64,000 nucleotides of DNA from Beroe forskalii (GCA_011033025.1 WFMF01000078.1:1-64000); one strand, 5' to 3'; counted from the first letter of the stretch, positions 36,901-49,162 are shown. Program-made: numbers and translations. Notes: generated by a model from the sequence alone, not told the origin.

Positions 36901-38575
36901 TCTAAAGGCGTGCAAGCAAATGTCAGCAAATTAAAATTGTAGTTTACAGTTGTACTCAAGCTATAAGAAGCTTGCGATCCTACCAATGATGAATTATAAC
37001 TGCTTAATCAACTTTTAACAAATCTTGTTCATTTGTAAAGAGCTTGAAACTTTAAATATGGTCTGTCGTCTGATTACTAACACCTCCTTAAAACCAGTTA
37101 CCAAGCAAAGTCCCTGAAGACCTGCTGTTTTCCCTTACGGACAAGCTCTGGACAAGTCTTACAGTGTTAGATGACTTGAGTGCTTCTACCAACTCAGTTA
37201 TAACACTGCTCTCAGAACTCCTGAAACACCCAAACATGAGTAATGGCTTTTTATCTCTGTTTTTTAAGTTTATTTGGAACTAATTGTTCAGAAAAACGAA
37301 AGTGTCTCACAGTCACATTCATATTTGCTTTTGCTTCTAAACGACTCAGCCAACGAATTTACCTTGGACTACTGATCCATTTTTCTGGTCGTTCAGGATT
37401 CACTTGAAATTTATCAGCACTTTAAATTCGTTTCAAAATTCAATTCTTCCCTAACCAGGTACATACTACAACAGTAGTAAAAGCGGTACTGAGTTAGATG
37501 TTCTAACGCCACGCTTGCGACCCTATCTAGCTCATTCTACGAGGTAGGTAATTGTGAATCCTCCGAGCTCAATCAAAATATGGAAATACCCTGTGCGGTT
37601 TAAATGCCTATCTTTCGTAAGTCAAAATTCTTCATCCTATACTTGATTTTACCTGTCTGTTTATAGATGCACTATCTCAGGTCAGTCCGTAAGGACAGTC
37701 TCTTAGCTCTGAAAGTACTCTTTGAGATAAAGGGAGAGTGGGTCGATAAGATAGGCCCTCTCTTCGCTAGAGTCATCTTTCAAAGGATCTTCTTGGAGGA
37801 AGAAGATAGATTTCATGCTCTGATTCTCAAGGTTAATTGCCGATTAGCAATTACAATCAAGCTAAGGAATGTGATAAATGGATAATCAATCACATCGTCT
37901 GCAATTCGTTTCATATCTCACAGCATAGGTGTCGTGTATTTGTCTTCATATGTGAATATACAACATCTTCTTCATGATATACAGAGTGCCCATCATTATA
38001 ATTACCTAATTATATGTAATTGAAATTTAAAGTTTGTGTTAGGTTGATTTATAACGACCCTGCGCGCCGTCTGTACCAAATTTTAGGATACATGTCTGGA
38101 GCGCGCGGTGCCAATCTTTCAAACAAATGCACTTAAAATTCAAGTTTTTGACGCGCGCACGACCGTTCATTTTCTAAATCGTGTAGAATTCACAATTCGC
38201 ACGCGGCAATTACTAAAGCGAGACTCCAGAAATAGCCCTGACTTTAAGCTCCTTTTATCATTCTCAAGGTCTGGGAAGCGCTCTTCTCTGGCCTGTCCGG
38301 AGCCTGCAGGAATCAGATCCTGACAGACCATCTGCCACTGTGGTTCCATCTGATCGGTGCTCCTGCAGGACTTCAACTCGACCCAACCCTCTTCTTCAAA
38401 CCGCCACAGGTTAGTTCAAGGGTTCTTGCTTGCTAGGTCTACAAATTCCAATTATTCATCACAATTAAATTTCTGTTTTATTTGGTGTGTACATCTCCTT
38501 TAGTCCTACCACGAAATCCATCGCCAATTACTCTACTTCTCACCGTCGCACCTACTCATAATTCCTTTGGAGGCA
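33967..38575 (+). CDS. BTAF1: BTAF1/Mot1, N-terminal HEAT-repeat exons
   Basis: BTAF1 (TAF172, yeast Mot1) strips TBP from DNA using ATP; its N-terminal HEAT repeats grip TBP. Exons: 33967-34090, 34188-34284, 34442-34569, 34703-34849, 35076-35182, 35330-35486, 35737-35829, 36351-36521, 36767-36883, 37098-37239, 37459-37543, 37681-37831, 38269-38409 and a weak 38504-38575. Diagnostic pieces in order: [118 protein letters not shown]. Acceptors at 35736, 36766 and 37680 were preferred over nearby AGs because only they keep phase and match the family spacing. The start codon is unresolved: an in-frame ATG lies at 33920, but a TTGACAG acceptor at 33966 suggests an upstream first exon. Confidence 0.88.
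36010..36415. repeat. ATTCCCTATTCCC repeat with duplicated BTAF1 exon edge
   Basis: Degenerate ttccctattcccc-type repeats at 36010-36190 and 36257-36340 flank two copies of a 71-bp segment (36186-36256 and 36345-36415, two mismatches). The second copy is the acceptor and first 65 bases of the functional exon at 36351. The first copy is an orphan exon edge. Confidence 0.9.
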
Positions 38576-38639
38576 GTGCAGGGAGGTTTGCCTTGATTCA
38601 CTTTGGACCTAAATCCTTGTTGATAATTGATAAGGGTGC

Positions 38640-40290
38640 CCACCCCTGAAGCTCAGCCGTGATACTTTTAATATCATACTATTGTTTGTTTTGCGAGAGC
38701 TGCTTGAGTTTTGCAGCTATTCAGAGCAGGGCGCCATCTATCCTTAAACTTACTCGTTCAGTTCAATAGTGTCAATTTGGTAACCGTTTAACCTGAGCAT
38801 CGGCGGGCCTCGCCGGACTACAATCAACCAATCATGTAGCAAGGATAAAGTCCGGTGACACCCTACGGTGCTCACACCATTATTCTGAAGATTTACGGCA
38901 GTTAACGCCCCCATTTTGTAAATTTTCGCTCTGTAAATTTTCGCTCTGTAAATTTTCGCCTGAATATAGGGCTCGAAAAGTTAGCTTTTAGGAGTTAGTG
39001 ATTCGTTTATTTCGGTGCAAAGTTTAGTTATCCTGTTTTGAGGGCCTGGGGTCCCTGCATCTATAGTGCAATAAGTTTCCCATTAACATATAATTTCATT
39101 ATGATTTATTATTGTCATAGTGTGTTTGTGAATTTGCATTTTGAGGCGGAATATCACCGTCCTTTCACTAATCTTATCCTTGCATTTGCTTTTGTTCGCT
39201 TCCTGTCAATTTAAATCCTTGAATTGCCTAAATATTACTTACTCAAGCTCCTATTAAAAGTAGATAATTTAAGTTTCTGTACTGTTGTTTGTAGATAATA
39301 ATAAAATAGTCTAATAGTGTCGGACAGTCGGCTCCTACCTCTATTCATAACTGCATTGTAGGAGTGCGTTCTTACAGACTAAGCTTGTCAACAGGTGGTC
39401 AATTATGACGAAAGCAATTATAATTAGGGTTTTGGGAATAGTGAATTGGCTAAAATAGAGTATATTAGGGAGGCTCTCAGCAGCACTGCAGAACTTTTAT
39501 TTTGCCACCAGCTGGTTTTAAATATTACGTGTATTGTAATTTCGCTTACATTTGATATTTCTTAAACAAGACTATTGTTTCCCTGTCCCTGTGCAAACTT
39601 CTCACTTCAATGTCAAGAAGAGGAATTAGAACCACAGTAACAATCGCACGAACGCTCTTAAAGAACCTCAAGAGTGACGAATAAAGAATCACGAACTCGA
39701 AAATTGAAGCATGGCTGTATCGACAGCTGACAACTTCAAGAAACTGAAAGATGAGACAAAGAGCTAAAGGAACAGAGATTTCCTCTTCTCAAGCTCCCAG
39801 CAAAAGGACTCAATGCTTACAAAAGTCGTATGGAGACTTCACAGCATATGCCGACATGCTTGTGCAACCAGAAGAGAGACCAAAGCTATATTTTCCACAA
39901 GATTATGACGCAGTGGTTCAAGTTTAACCCGCAGAGAAACTTGCTGCCGAGAGGCGAGAACTACGATGCTATGTGGAGAAGGTGTCGAAAATAGTCAGTG
40001 AAAACATCGCCAGGGCGACTCAATGCTAAAATCTGGGGAAACTGAAGCTGGGAAAGATGACGATGTCTGACTTTTTCAAAAGTCATAGTTTATGACTTAA
40101 AGATATGGGAGATATCACAGTCAAACCTTGCTGGAATAATGGCCTGAAGGGTTGACTCTTTTGGATAAAATTTACTTCTGCAATTTTGGAGAACGAAGAT
40201 AAATTATAAACTGTTCAATGAACACCCTTTTTTGTAGATAATTACCAGTTTGGACATTCTATGTCCTTTGATATCCAAAAATCTCACAAT
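38640..40290. other. BTAF1 intron with degraded repeat sequence
   Basis: Includes a triplet of ~15-bp repeats (tgtaaattttcgctc, near 38914-38962) and, at 39800-40030, open-frame fragments interrupted by stops that look like decayed coding or retroelement sequence. I could not assign a family. Confidence 0.4.
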
Positions 40291-40295
40291 TACAG

Positions 40296-41640
40296 GCTGC
40301 GACACTTAGCATTCCTTTGGGACCCCGTGAATTCGTGGTGAAGTGCTGTATGTTCGAAGCACTTGGGCAGGCAGCCAAGTTTTCTGATGCAGCTCTATAC
40401 TTCCCTCATATTCTCAGCCATGTGGAATCTGGATGTGCTTCCTACAAACTGGTAAGTTTTGAAAAAAAGCTGTTTATCCAGCTGTAATCAGACTGTATCT
40501 TACTGAATTCAGCATGTTTGCATTGTGCCCTGAACTTAATAACTCGCCTTCTGCTGGCTTGATAAAGCTGAAGGTCTTAAGACCTACCTTATTGTAGGAA
40601 ATTAAGCACTCAAAAAATTAAGCCTACATGTCATTAAGCACCATGAAATTAGGCCCTTTTGAGAGGTCTGGTGCTTAATTACATGTTGGCGTAATTAAAT
40701 GTAGGCTTCATTTCATGAAGCTTAATGCAATGTTTTCATAATGTATTCAAATTACACGCAATTTTTTCTACATTTTCTATGCGATGAATTACACCTGTAA
40801 GTTCTCTGTAGAACAGTTCTGGTCTCCGATCACACATGGAGGACTGGAAATCAAGAGACAGGTCAAAGCTGAACGGTCACTTGTAGAAAAGGCTAAGTTT
40901 TTGGTGCTCCGTGCTTACGTCAATGATAACTACAGCTTCGAAAGATCTGACACGGATGATTCGAAAGCTATGCTGGAGAGGATCATTGATAGCATCAAGG
41001 ACGGGGAGCAAGATGCAGATGACGATGAATTGGAGGATGCAGAACCAATTCTTTTGGATGCTGTAGATGATGAGATGGTGGCTGAAGACAAAAATATTTT
41101 ATTTGTTCCATTATTATTTCGATTCTGTACTTTGATCATTGCTTTACATTATCACTGAAAATGTAGCAAAATATCTAACATTTTATGCCATTTTGAATCC
41201 CAAAATTAATTGAAAATTGAGGTATTCAAAAATTAAGCCAGCACGTCATTAAGCACCATGAAATTAGGCCCTTTTAGAAGCATTGGTGCTTAATTTTCTG
41301 AGTGCTTAATTTCCTACAATAAGGTATAATACAGACAAAAAACATAATCACATGCATGATATAATTATTCCTTGGAAGTATTGTAACCTTTATATTGCCA
41401 TATGGCACCATTGAATATAAAAACAATAAATCACAAACTTATCTATGTCAGGGTGCCTGTTTTGTGCTCTCTGAACTGATGAACCAGTGTCAGCTCAGCA
41501 AAGATTCCGTTCCTGAAATAACTTCCAAGATATCCTCCCTTCTGACTACTCCACTAGCTTTTGACGAGTTGAGACAATCCTTCTCTATTATTTTCATTGA
41601 TTGTTTAATTGCTTCACAAGATACTGAAAAGAGATTGTTG
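40296..41640 (+). CDS. BTAF1: BTAF1/Mot1, central exons
   Basis: Exon 40296-40451 (GPREFVVKCCMFEALG region, matching the RDFVVMRARMMAAKLLG block of human BTAF1) and exon 41452 to about 41640 (GACFVLSELMNQCQ, matching VALVICEWAALQKEC) are directly consecutive in the human protein. The intron between them holds a TIR transposon. The 3' end of the second exon is lost where the noisy sequence begins. About 200 residues of the protein, up to the exon at 45498, are not cleanly visible. Confidence 0.8.
40587..41324. mobile_element. 738-bp TIR transposon in BTAF1 intron
   Basis: Terminal inverted repeats of ~38 bp start ccttattgtaggaaattaag on both ends and differ at one position. Both ends are flanked by TA (40585-40586 and 41325-41326), as in Tc1/mariner/pogo-type insertions. 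Each end also contains an inner hairpin built from attaagcacca and tggtgcttaat. An internal open frame at 40784-41158 encodes an acidic segment of ~120 residues (AERSLVEKAKFLVLRAYV, then an Asp/Glu-rich tail) that I cannot identify; no DDE catalytic triad is visible. Confidence 0.8.
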
Positions 41641-41689
41641 TTGGGAATTTTTTTCATCATTATCTGACCATGTGTAATGTGTCCCCAAA

Positions 41690-44160
41690 AATATTTAAAT
41701 TTCCCCCCCTTTTTAAGCAGTTCGTGGTGGGTGTAATTCGAATAGAAAGTGAAGTTTTCAACCACTATGGAATTAACAGTTATTTGATAAGGGGGTTTTA
41801 AATTCGGGATTAGGGCTGGATTACAGATTTCTTTTTTGCTTTGCAAATTTTTAAATATTGAATTTGTTAAAATTTTTTCAAATTGTTTTTGGAGTAATTG
41901 GTTAAAAAAATTTTTTTTTTTACTCGGGTTTTTCCCTATGAAAGTAATCCATTCCATTTTTGAAAAATTGTGTTAGCGTTTTTGAGTTAAAGGTATGAAA
42001 CAGATTCTTGAATTAAAAGTCTATAAGTTTTTAGAATTCCCTATTGGAAAGTCCCTTTCCTAAAGTTGGGGTTTAAATTTCTTTTAAATCCTTTCTTTCT
42101 TATTTTATTGATTTCCTTCTATTAATTAAACCTTTTCCCAAAGCAATTCCTTGTGAGGGGTTTCAAATTGAAAACAGATTCTAATGAGGGAAAAGTAAAC
42201 TGGGGGATTTTGGAGGTTTTCCCAGAAAACTCGGTTGGGAAAATTTTTTTGATCCCTTTTTTCCCAATTTTAAAAACCCAATTAAATTAAATCTAATTCA
42301 AGACATTTCTTTTTAAGATTATAAATTTAAATCATTTCTTAAAAAAGGTGGGCAACGTTCCCAACTTATGGTCAATATAACTTTTGGCCCAACTGAAATT
42401 ATAATATTTGAATGAAACAACTTTATATGAAGATAAATTAATTCTCTTGCATTTTGATATGAGGATTAGAAACCTTTAGTCCCATTTGTTCAAAACCCAA
42501 ACCCCCTAGAGTCCCCCTTTTCCCCCAAAAAAACCTCTTCCCCGTTCGAAGTGCAATTTTTGGAGCCGAAATTCAATCCTGTAGAACGAACTCATTATAG
42601 AAATTTGAGTTAGGCCCAAAATTAGTCCTTTGAGACCATATCGGGAAATTTTTCCAGATGTGTACAATCCAGATGATTTTACGTTTATACTTTTTTTTAA
42701 AGGGAAAAAAAATTGCCTTTCGTTCCTCAGAAATCTTCCAAAAGAAAACCAAAGCCCGGGGATTTTTATAATGTAGGTTTATAGGGTAACGGATTTCCCT
42801 ACAGATTGTTTAAAAAAAAGGGGGATGGTCTGAGGTTGTTGGGCTTTTTTTTTTTAATTCTAAATCTAAACCCCCACAAACAAAAAAAAAATCCCGTTCA
42901 AGGAAATTCCAAGTGCTTATCATTAGCAAGATTTCACCCGGAAAAAGAGGTTCCCCATCCCAAATGCAACCTTTATGCCGGAAAAGGGTCGTTGAAACTA
43001 AGACGGTAAAAATTTCATGCAATGCCAAAAAGAATTGTAAAATTTGAAATTAAAAAAATTTTTAACTTTCGCAAGGGTTGGAGGACTTTTAGCATCTAAC
43101 TAAATGACCCAAAGTTCTATCCATTGAAAGTTTTTCCCCAAATTTTTTGTGATTTTTTTCCCAGCCTAAAAGAGGGGGGACTAATTGGCTTTTCTTTTCA
43201 TTTGGAGGTCAGTAAAACAAAGCGCTTACTTCCCCAAAAATGGGAACAATGTTTAAAATCCTAAAATGGGGGAAATCCAATTTTTAACAAGTGAAAACCC
43301 GAAAAGTGGGAATAAATGGGAACCTGTATGCGGAATTAATGTACTATTTTTGGATGACAATTTACCTGCTAAATAACACTCCTAAAATTACCCTAATAAA
43401 AAGTTAGAAACAAAAATTTTTGAGAATTTTGTTAAAAATGAAATTTTCTTTACCTATTTTTTTGACCACAAATTTTTAATTTTTTATTTTTCTCTCATTA
43501 AATTTTCTTCTCAGGTGCAGGAAAATCCTTTTAAGAACCAATATCAATGGAAGACATTCCCGGGTTACTCCTTCTTTCCTTCTTCCATCAAACCCAAAAC
43601 CCCCCTTTAACCGTGGTTTTCTCAAAAAGGGTAAATTTTCCCCAAAACATGGGAAACATATTAAAAAGGGAGGAACATTGGAAAAGAAATGGGTTTACTC
43701 AGGGGGCAGTGACCCCTTTTTTAACTGTTTTTCAGAACTAGGGGCAAGGCTTTTTCATGACCCCTTTAAAACAAGGAAAATTGCCCCCTTCTTTTCCCCA
43801 GGGTTTTTTTGAAAAATTGGGACGATGGAAATTGAAAAATTGTATTTTGTAGAAATTTACTGAAAAACACTTTTTAATTTCGCAATAAATACACTTTTTC
43901 ACCATTTCCCAGAATTCTAAAGGAAATGGAAGGAGGTTTTGTGGAATGTTTCAATTGAGGAAGTACAAACAGCCCCCTTTTTTTCAAGGGAAAAAAACCA
44001 CTCTTTTGTCCATAATTGTAAAATCCTGTTTTAAAAAATTTTTAATTTTTGGATGTTCCGAAAGGAACCCCGGTTAAAAATTTGGCAAAAAACCAGAGTG
44101 TTTTTTTAGACAAAAAATTAAAAAATTTTTTTTAAACATTTTGGGTCAAAAAGACGGACC
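41690..44160. other. Low-quality-looking stretch inside BTAF1
   Basis: The texture changes abruptly. Homopolymer runs of A, T, C and G, 5-12 long, occur every few tens of bases, and no frame stays open. Near 43514-43740 a frame-hopping reading gives MGNILKREEHWKRN, close to METIKKEENTLVQN of human BTAF1 in the right order, so damaged or mis-called BTAF1 exons probably lie here. Best explained as unpolished long-read gap fill. Confidence 0.6.
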
Positions 44161-44991
44161 AATGTTTTAATTACGGGGTGAAAATAACATTCAGACCGCG
44201 CATGACTGATACGCGGTTTAACCGGCCGTCATGACTACAGTTTAAAGTACCCAACTAATGACGTTTCTATTTGCCATGTTTTCGAAGTAAAATCTCTGTC
44301 GGTACCGGGGACGATCAACTCGTGTCTCTGCGGTTTTACACAAAGTTACATCTCTGTCGGGACGGGAAGGTGCCAGGGTGCGGTGTATCGCCCGGAAAAA
44401 CTTATTTAATTAGGGAAATTAATATCACCAGGCTCTTGTACGGAATCCTTTTGTTACTGTAATTCTCATTTCAGTGTTCGTTGTGTCGGTGTTTGCGTTT
44501 ACTTTCACTGTCGTGCCGTATCTATCATTCAATTCATAAAGATACTTTCAAAAAATATCTTGATTTTTGTCTCCGAAAATATGAAAGATTTTGCCTGAGA
44601 TGTCTATGAAAGTACTAGGGAAGGTATGAACTCTTGATTTTGATTTCATTCAATTTGACCTAAGGAATTTTTAAGTGTCACCGATTCCTTTGTGGGCGTT
44701 TCTCATAGTTGGTTCTCTAGCTGCCTGGCTAGCTCAGTAGTAAAATTGTTACCATATCCACTCTAGAAACACATGAAAGTAGCTCAGTTGTAGAACTGAA
44801 TGTGATAAATAACTTCACCGGTATTTATACTGTTTGGACTCAAGGTGTGCGATTAGTACCAGATGCCACATAATTAAGTGATTATAGTAACGTGATACGA
44901 CTAGTGAAGTAGTAATCTGATACGATTATTGTCTGAAACAGGTGGCTGAGTGAGTGTCGTACGTCAATACTACACGTGATGAAGGCTGATT

Positions 44992-45220
44992 TTACCATGT
45001 GGCAGTTACCATGGTCACATGTAGCAGTAACCATGGTCACATGTAGCAGTTACCATGGTCACATGTAGCAGTTACCATGGTCACATGGTGCAGTTACCAT
45101 GCTCACATGGTGCAGTTACCATGGTCACATGGTGCAGTTACCATGGTCACATGGTGCAGTTACCATGGTCACATGGTGCAGTTACCATGATCACATGGTG
45201 TAGTTGCCATGGTCACATGT
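44992..45220. repeat. 22-bp minisatellite
   Basis: About ten copies of a 22-bp unit, gttaccatggtcacatggtg plus ca, each with the palindrome ACCATGGT. Lies in a BTAF1 intron. The open frame across it (45055-45267) is a repeat artefact. Confidence 0.9.
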
Positions 45221-45497
45221 GTTGTTATCAAGTAGAAATAGTGCTGGAATTTATTTCTAAATCCTGATAATGACGTCTCTTATCTTATGGCCATCTTCCT
45301 TTATTCTTCTCCCCACTGAAATGAAACTAACTTAATCGATGACACTGAAGCAACTTACCAGTAAACCGCCAATCCGGGGCCCTTTTCCAAGGTAACACTA
45401 CTCGTAGCGGCCTAGCCCTGGAAGGAAGGACTCAATCAAATCTCAACTTTTTAATTTTTGCTCCACTGCTCGATGTAAACACAAAACCATCTGACAG

Positions 45498-45741
45498 TCT
45501 AACCCCGCCTCTTTCTGACACTCCCCCTCCCGCAAGCCGAGGCCGGACCTCCCGCAGCAAGGAGGTTTGTTCGGACGTGTGCTCGCCCGCGGAGTACACG
45601 CAGCGGGGCTGCGGGATCGCCCTCAGCTCCCTCGCTTCCGGGTTCGGAGCGGAGCTCTGTGACGTCATCGGAGTGTTGCGGAGTGATGTGTTCGAGATGC
45701 TGGGAGGAGGGGAGACGAGGAGCAAGGAGCGTGATAACAAG
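45498..45741 (+). CDS. BTAF1: BTAF1/Mot1, exon before the second HEAT block
   Basis: The frame reading YTQRGCGIALSSLASGFGAE matches QRRGAEFALTTIVKHFGGE of human BTAF1 and ends AACAAG|GTAATG in phase 0, joining the next exon at 50809. The upstream boundary is uncertain: the frame is open to about 45446 and 45498 is one plausible acceptor. The antisense open frame at 45432-45740 is a shadow of this GC-richer exon. Confidence 0.7.
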
Positions 45742-45760
45742 GTAATGTAAGTGAGGGGAG

Positions 45761-45822
45761 GAGCAAGGAGACGAGAAGCAAGAAGCGCGTTAACGCGCTC
45801 CTTGCTTCTCGTCTCCTTGCTC
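45761..45822. repeat. 62-bp near-perfect palindrome
   Basis: Arms of 31 nt (45761-45791 and 45792-45822) are reverse complements with one mismatch, centred on GTTAAC. The arm gagcaaggagacgagaagca resembles the end of the adjacent exon (gagacgaggagcaaggagcg at 45711-45730), so it may derive from exon-edge duplication and inversion. It starts 20 bp after the donor. Confidence 0.85.
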
Positions 45823-46865
45823 CTTGTTCACTAACAAGGTACTACGAAGCTAGGATTTTTGGGGGATGCTGAGCAACCCATTTCAACCCACAGGGGATGC
45901 AAACCAAAATCCCAGGCCACGTGGTTGTACTAAGCTCCGCTATCAATCGACAATTGAATGTGTCAAATAATTGCGTAAATAACACCAAAGCGGTGCTGAA
46001 TTCCGTCAACATATTTCTACGAAATATAGCCAAGCTCTGCTGAGAGCAGAGAGCCCTGACCAAAGCTGAGTCACGGCTACGAATTCGCGGAATTGCTTCC
46101 ACTTAAACAACACGACCACGTACCACAAGTAATAGGCAGGTAGCACACAATATGAGGCAGTTGGGAATGACGTCATTATCAGGGCTTAGCACGGTGAATT
46201 AACAACGTGCGGAGCAGTCTATTAAACTTGCGTGACGCACGCAGCGCCTCATTATACGCTGCTCTCTCTTCCTCACAGCTCGTTTCCAAGAATTGCTATG
46301 GCTTGGTTACTTGGAAGACAGGCGCTGCATCACGATCACAGCAGGTCACAGATTCTCAAGTCACGATCACGCTCTCAATCTTTCTTGGAATGAGGGTTCT
46401 CAGAATTGTGCGGTATTTCTTGGAAATAAGAGCGTTCTGTAGAAATGAGAGCCGAGAATTCTACAGAATAGCAATGATCGCTCTGAAATAATAGGCGGCT
46501 GTGCTTGACGGGGGTAATGTGATTTAACAGGAGGAATAGCAGACATTAACGGCCTATTTTCCAACGTGACATTAAGTTAGTGAGAGAGTCACGCATATCG
46601 TATTATCGTATGACAGTCTAGTTCTGTGGAATCATCCTGACCGAAATGGGAGTCACAGTTAGCCGTGATCGAGGTGCTCAAGATTGAAACTATACCCTCA
46701 GAATAAATAGGCGGTCGCAATGACGTCATTAACATGATACGCGCTGCCAAATTGTTGAAAAACGCTGCATATTTTCTGTGCGCGGAGTATAGTAGCAGAG
46801 GTCGATGGGAGCCATGATGATCGGTGTACGTGCTGCAGTTAAATAATTTACAGTAGAGAGCATAC
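45823..46865. other. BTAF1 intron with fragments of the ATAGGCGG family
   Basis: Partial copies of aataggcgg/ccgcctatt and atgacgtcatta motifs occur near 46128-46190, 46489-46560 and 46704-46735. Short Ser/Arg-rich open frames here have no family features. Confidence 0.45.
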
Positions 46866-46964
46866 CCCGTGAACGAAAAATAGGCGGGTAGGATGACGTA
46901 ATTATCATATCATGATGTAGGGAATTGATGACGTTGAACCGCCTATTTTCGTTCGCGGGGAGCA
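46866..46964. mobile_element. MITE copy, second of family
   Basis: Complementary ends (ccccgtgaacga...tcgttcgcgggg) and inner aaataggcggg...ccgcctatttt arms around aggatgacgtaattatcat. The central part, including gatgacgttgaaccgcctatt, is nearly identical to the copy at 11432-11536, while the outer stems differ. Confidence 0.75.
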
Positions 46965-47023
46965 GTAGTTTCTTCCACGCGGTTACTTAGTAGAAGGGTC
47001 ACGGATTTTTCTTTAAAATACCC

Positions 47024-48120
47024 GGAGGTCCTTCGCGAACGGTGATCTTTATTTAGGAAATCCTTAAATTTAGAGAAACTTTATTATAGTTTTACAAAAC
47101 GTGACTGTCACGAAACTGTGTTCTTAAGTTTCGGACTGAAATCCTTAAGAATTTGGCTTCCACGAACACAGTTTTAAGTGTATCAGTAACGCGGTAATTA
47201 CACCCCGTGTAGTTGTCACGTGTACGAACACTAGCCAATCAGCACGCAGCTATCAGACTAACGCCATAACACTGTGCTCTAAGCAAAACAACCTTAGCCA
47301 ATCAGAAGGCTCAGTTTGCCCATGTGTTTTTGTTTTTATACCGGCACAGAAGATGATGCTCCACACCTTGGACCTCTATCAAATTGGAAATTGCGATGTT
47401 GATGTACCCAACTGAATAAGTAATAACTAAATAAATACGGAACCATCAACTTTGAGTTCGATACCGATTACCGTCTAATGAAATCGCAACCTATTGCTAC
47501 AGGCATTATCACTATCATTGTCAAGTCACGATTCCCACCCCAAGAAAGTAAGAAAGGAGAATCGCAAATCTCAACAATGTAAAAATCTCCTCCGTAAACT
47601 ATATATACCATCAATGACTGAAATATTGGTATATGGATATCAATTCAAATTCAATGTGAATTTCATCTTTCGTACCTTCTAGTAGGCCACTAGACAATGT
47701 TTACTTTGTTGCTGTCACAATTCACCTATTTTCTTGCCACGCAATAGGCCTCATTGATTGGCTGAGTATGGGGAAAATCGAATTAAATCAACTAAGGATT
47801 TTACTTAGTCTACCTAAGGACACCTCTCGAGGTGTCCTTAAATTTTGGGTGCTAAAGTCCGGTTAAAGTTCACTTAAGGATCGAAAAACGGCAAAATCTT
47901 TATTAAAGTTTGAGAATTTAAGAATCACGCAATTATATCAAGGTGTCACGCAGGCTAAGGACAGCGCTAAAGTCTCAGACTAAGTGAAATTCTTTACCCT
48001 CCCTAATTAGTCCTTAGTACGTCTATAGTGCTTGTTCGTGGAAGCCACGCTCCTAAAGTTCACCTTAATTGGGTCTAAGGAATTCCTTTAGCCTAAGTTT
48101 ACCGTTCGCGAAGGACCTCC
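47024..48120. mobile_element. 1.1-kb TIR element in BTAF1 intron
   Basis: Starts ggaggtccttcgcgaacggt at 47024 and ends with its exact reverse complement at 48120. Weaker pairing continues inward. No transposase reading frame. Flanks do not show an obvious target duplication. Confidence 0.75.
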
Positions 48121-48900
48121 AGGCCTTATCACTCAGTTACAGACCACAGTTTAACTGTGATCGATCATTAATCATACAGGCTGGAAAATAGTTGGAAGAG
48201 GATGACGTCACTATTGGTATTTAAAATATTTATCGTATTGAAGCCTGTGTGACTTGTGTGTGATGCAGAGCTTCTACATAAGAATAGAGTAACGAAGCCT
48301 TTACTGTTTATAGAATACAGAGAAAATAGTTGAGTGCATGGGTATACGAGGTGTTTGTACGTGACTCAGCGATATACTGTAATGCACGATGCTACTTTTA
48401 ACTTTACAATGCCAAAGAACTGTAAAAGATTCTAGGTATTCTATATCTGAGTTATTGAGTGATTCTAAGTAAATCTGCAGTGTACCTGACTAGATGTTAG
48501 TGACCTAGGTATACCTCACAGGCTTCAGTATCGTGATGTTAGAATCGTACTTGACCCGAATGGCCGTGATTTGTTATAACAGGCCTGACAATAGTATAAG
48601 CACACGCAATAGCTTGACTTCCTGGAAATTCAATAGTACGAAATGCAAATAACGTTTACATGATATGTTGTCGACATACGTTTGCATATGATGGCACGGG
48701 AACTCAATTATGGGTCGATACTATAATGCCTCCGATGGCGCCGATTATCGATATTTGAATGCATGAGCGGATCCAATATCGCACAGAATGTTTAAGTAAT
48801 AACCATGTTAGAATACCCTGGTAATGAAATAACAGCTTTAGGGCGCCTGTTCTCATAGGGAGATGCCTAGGGTGTCAGGGACGCCTTTTGCGACCAAAGT

Positions 48901-48996
48901 CCCAAAATGCCTTTTAGTGGCATCACAATAGTCCCAAAATGCCTTTTAGTGGCATTGCAATAATCGCAAAATGCCTTTTAGTGGCATCGCAATAGG
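48901..48996. repeat. 32-bp triplicate
   Basis: Three tandem 32-bp units with the core caaaatgccttttagtggca at 48901, 48933 and 48965. Each holds the small hairpin tgcc-ttttag-tggca. Confidence 0.85.
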
Positions 48997-49162
48997 TACT
49001 CATATCAAACCTTTGTGTAATAGTGCTCTGAATGACGTTGTATTTGTGAAGTATTTAGCAGTTCAAAGTACTTTCATAAGCAGCAGCTACTTGCATCTGC
49101 ATGACAAGTATTGAGCACAGCTCATTCTCACCAATTCTCAGAAATGAGAGTTCTCTGTAGAC

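Noticed and set aside
39600..40100. Possible gag-like or host gene fragment
   Set aside because: Open frames are broken by several stops and no family could be recognised; left as unclassified intron content.
41490..41957. 155-codon minus-strand frame
   Set aside because: Half lies antisense to a BTAF1 exon and half in the noisy stretch; no family features.
44718..44800. tRNA gene (ggctagctcagtagt resembles an A box)
   Set aside because: No B box or cloverleaf stem partners could be found downstream.
45055..45267. 70-codon frame of HGHMVQLPW-type repeats
   Set aside because: Reading of the 22-bp minisatellite.
45432..45740. 102-codon minus-strand frame
   Set aside because: Antisense shadow of a GC-richer BTAF1 exon.
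46207..46491. Ser/Arg-rich 94-codon frame
   Set aside because: Lies among MITE fragments in a BTAF1 intron, with no splice sites or family features.
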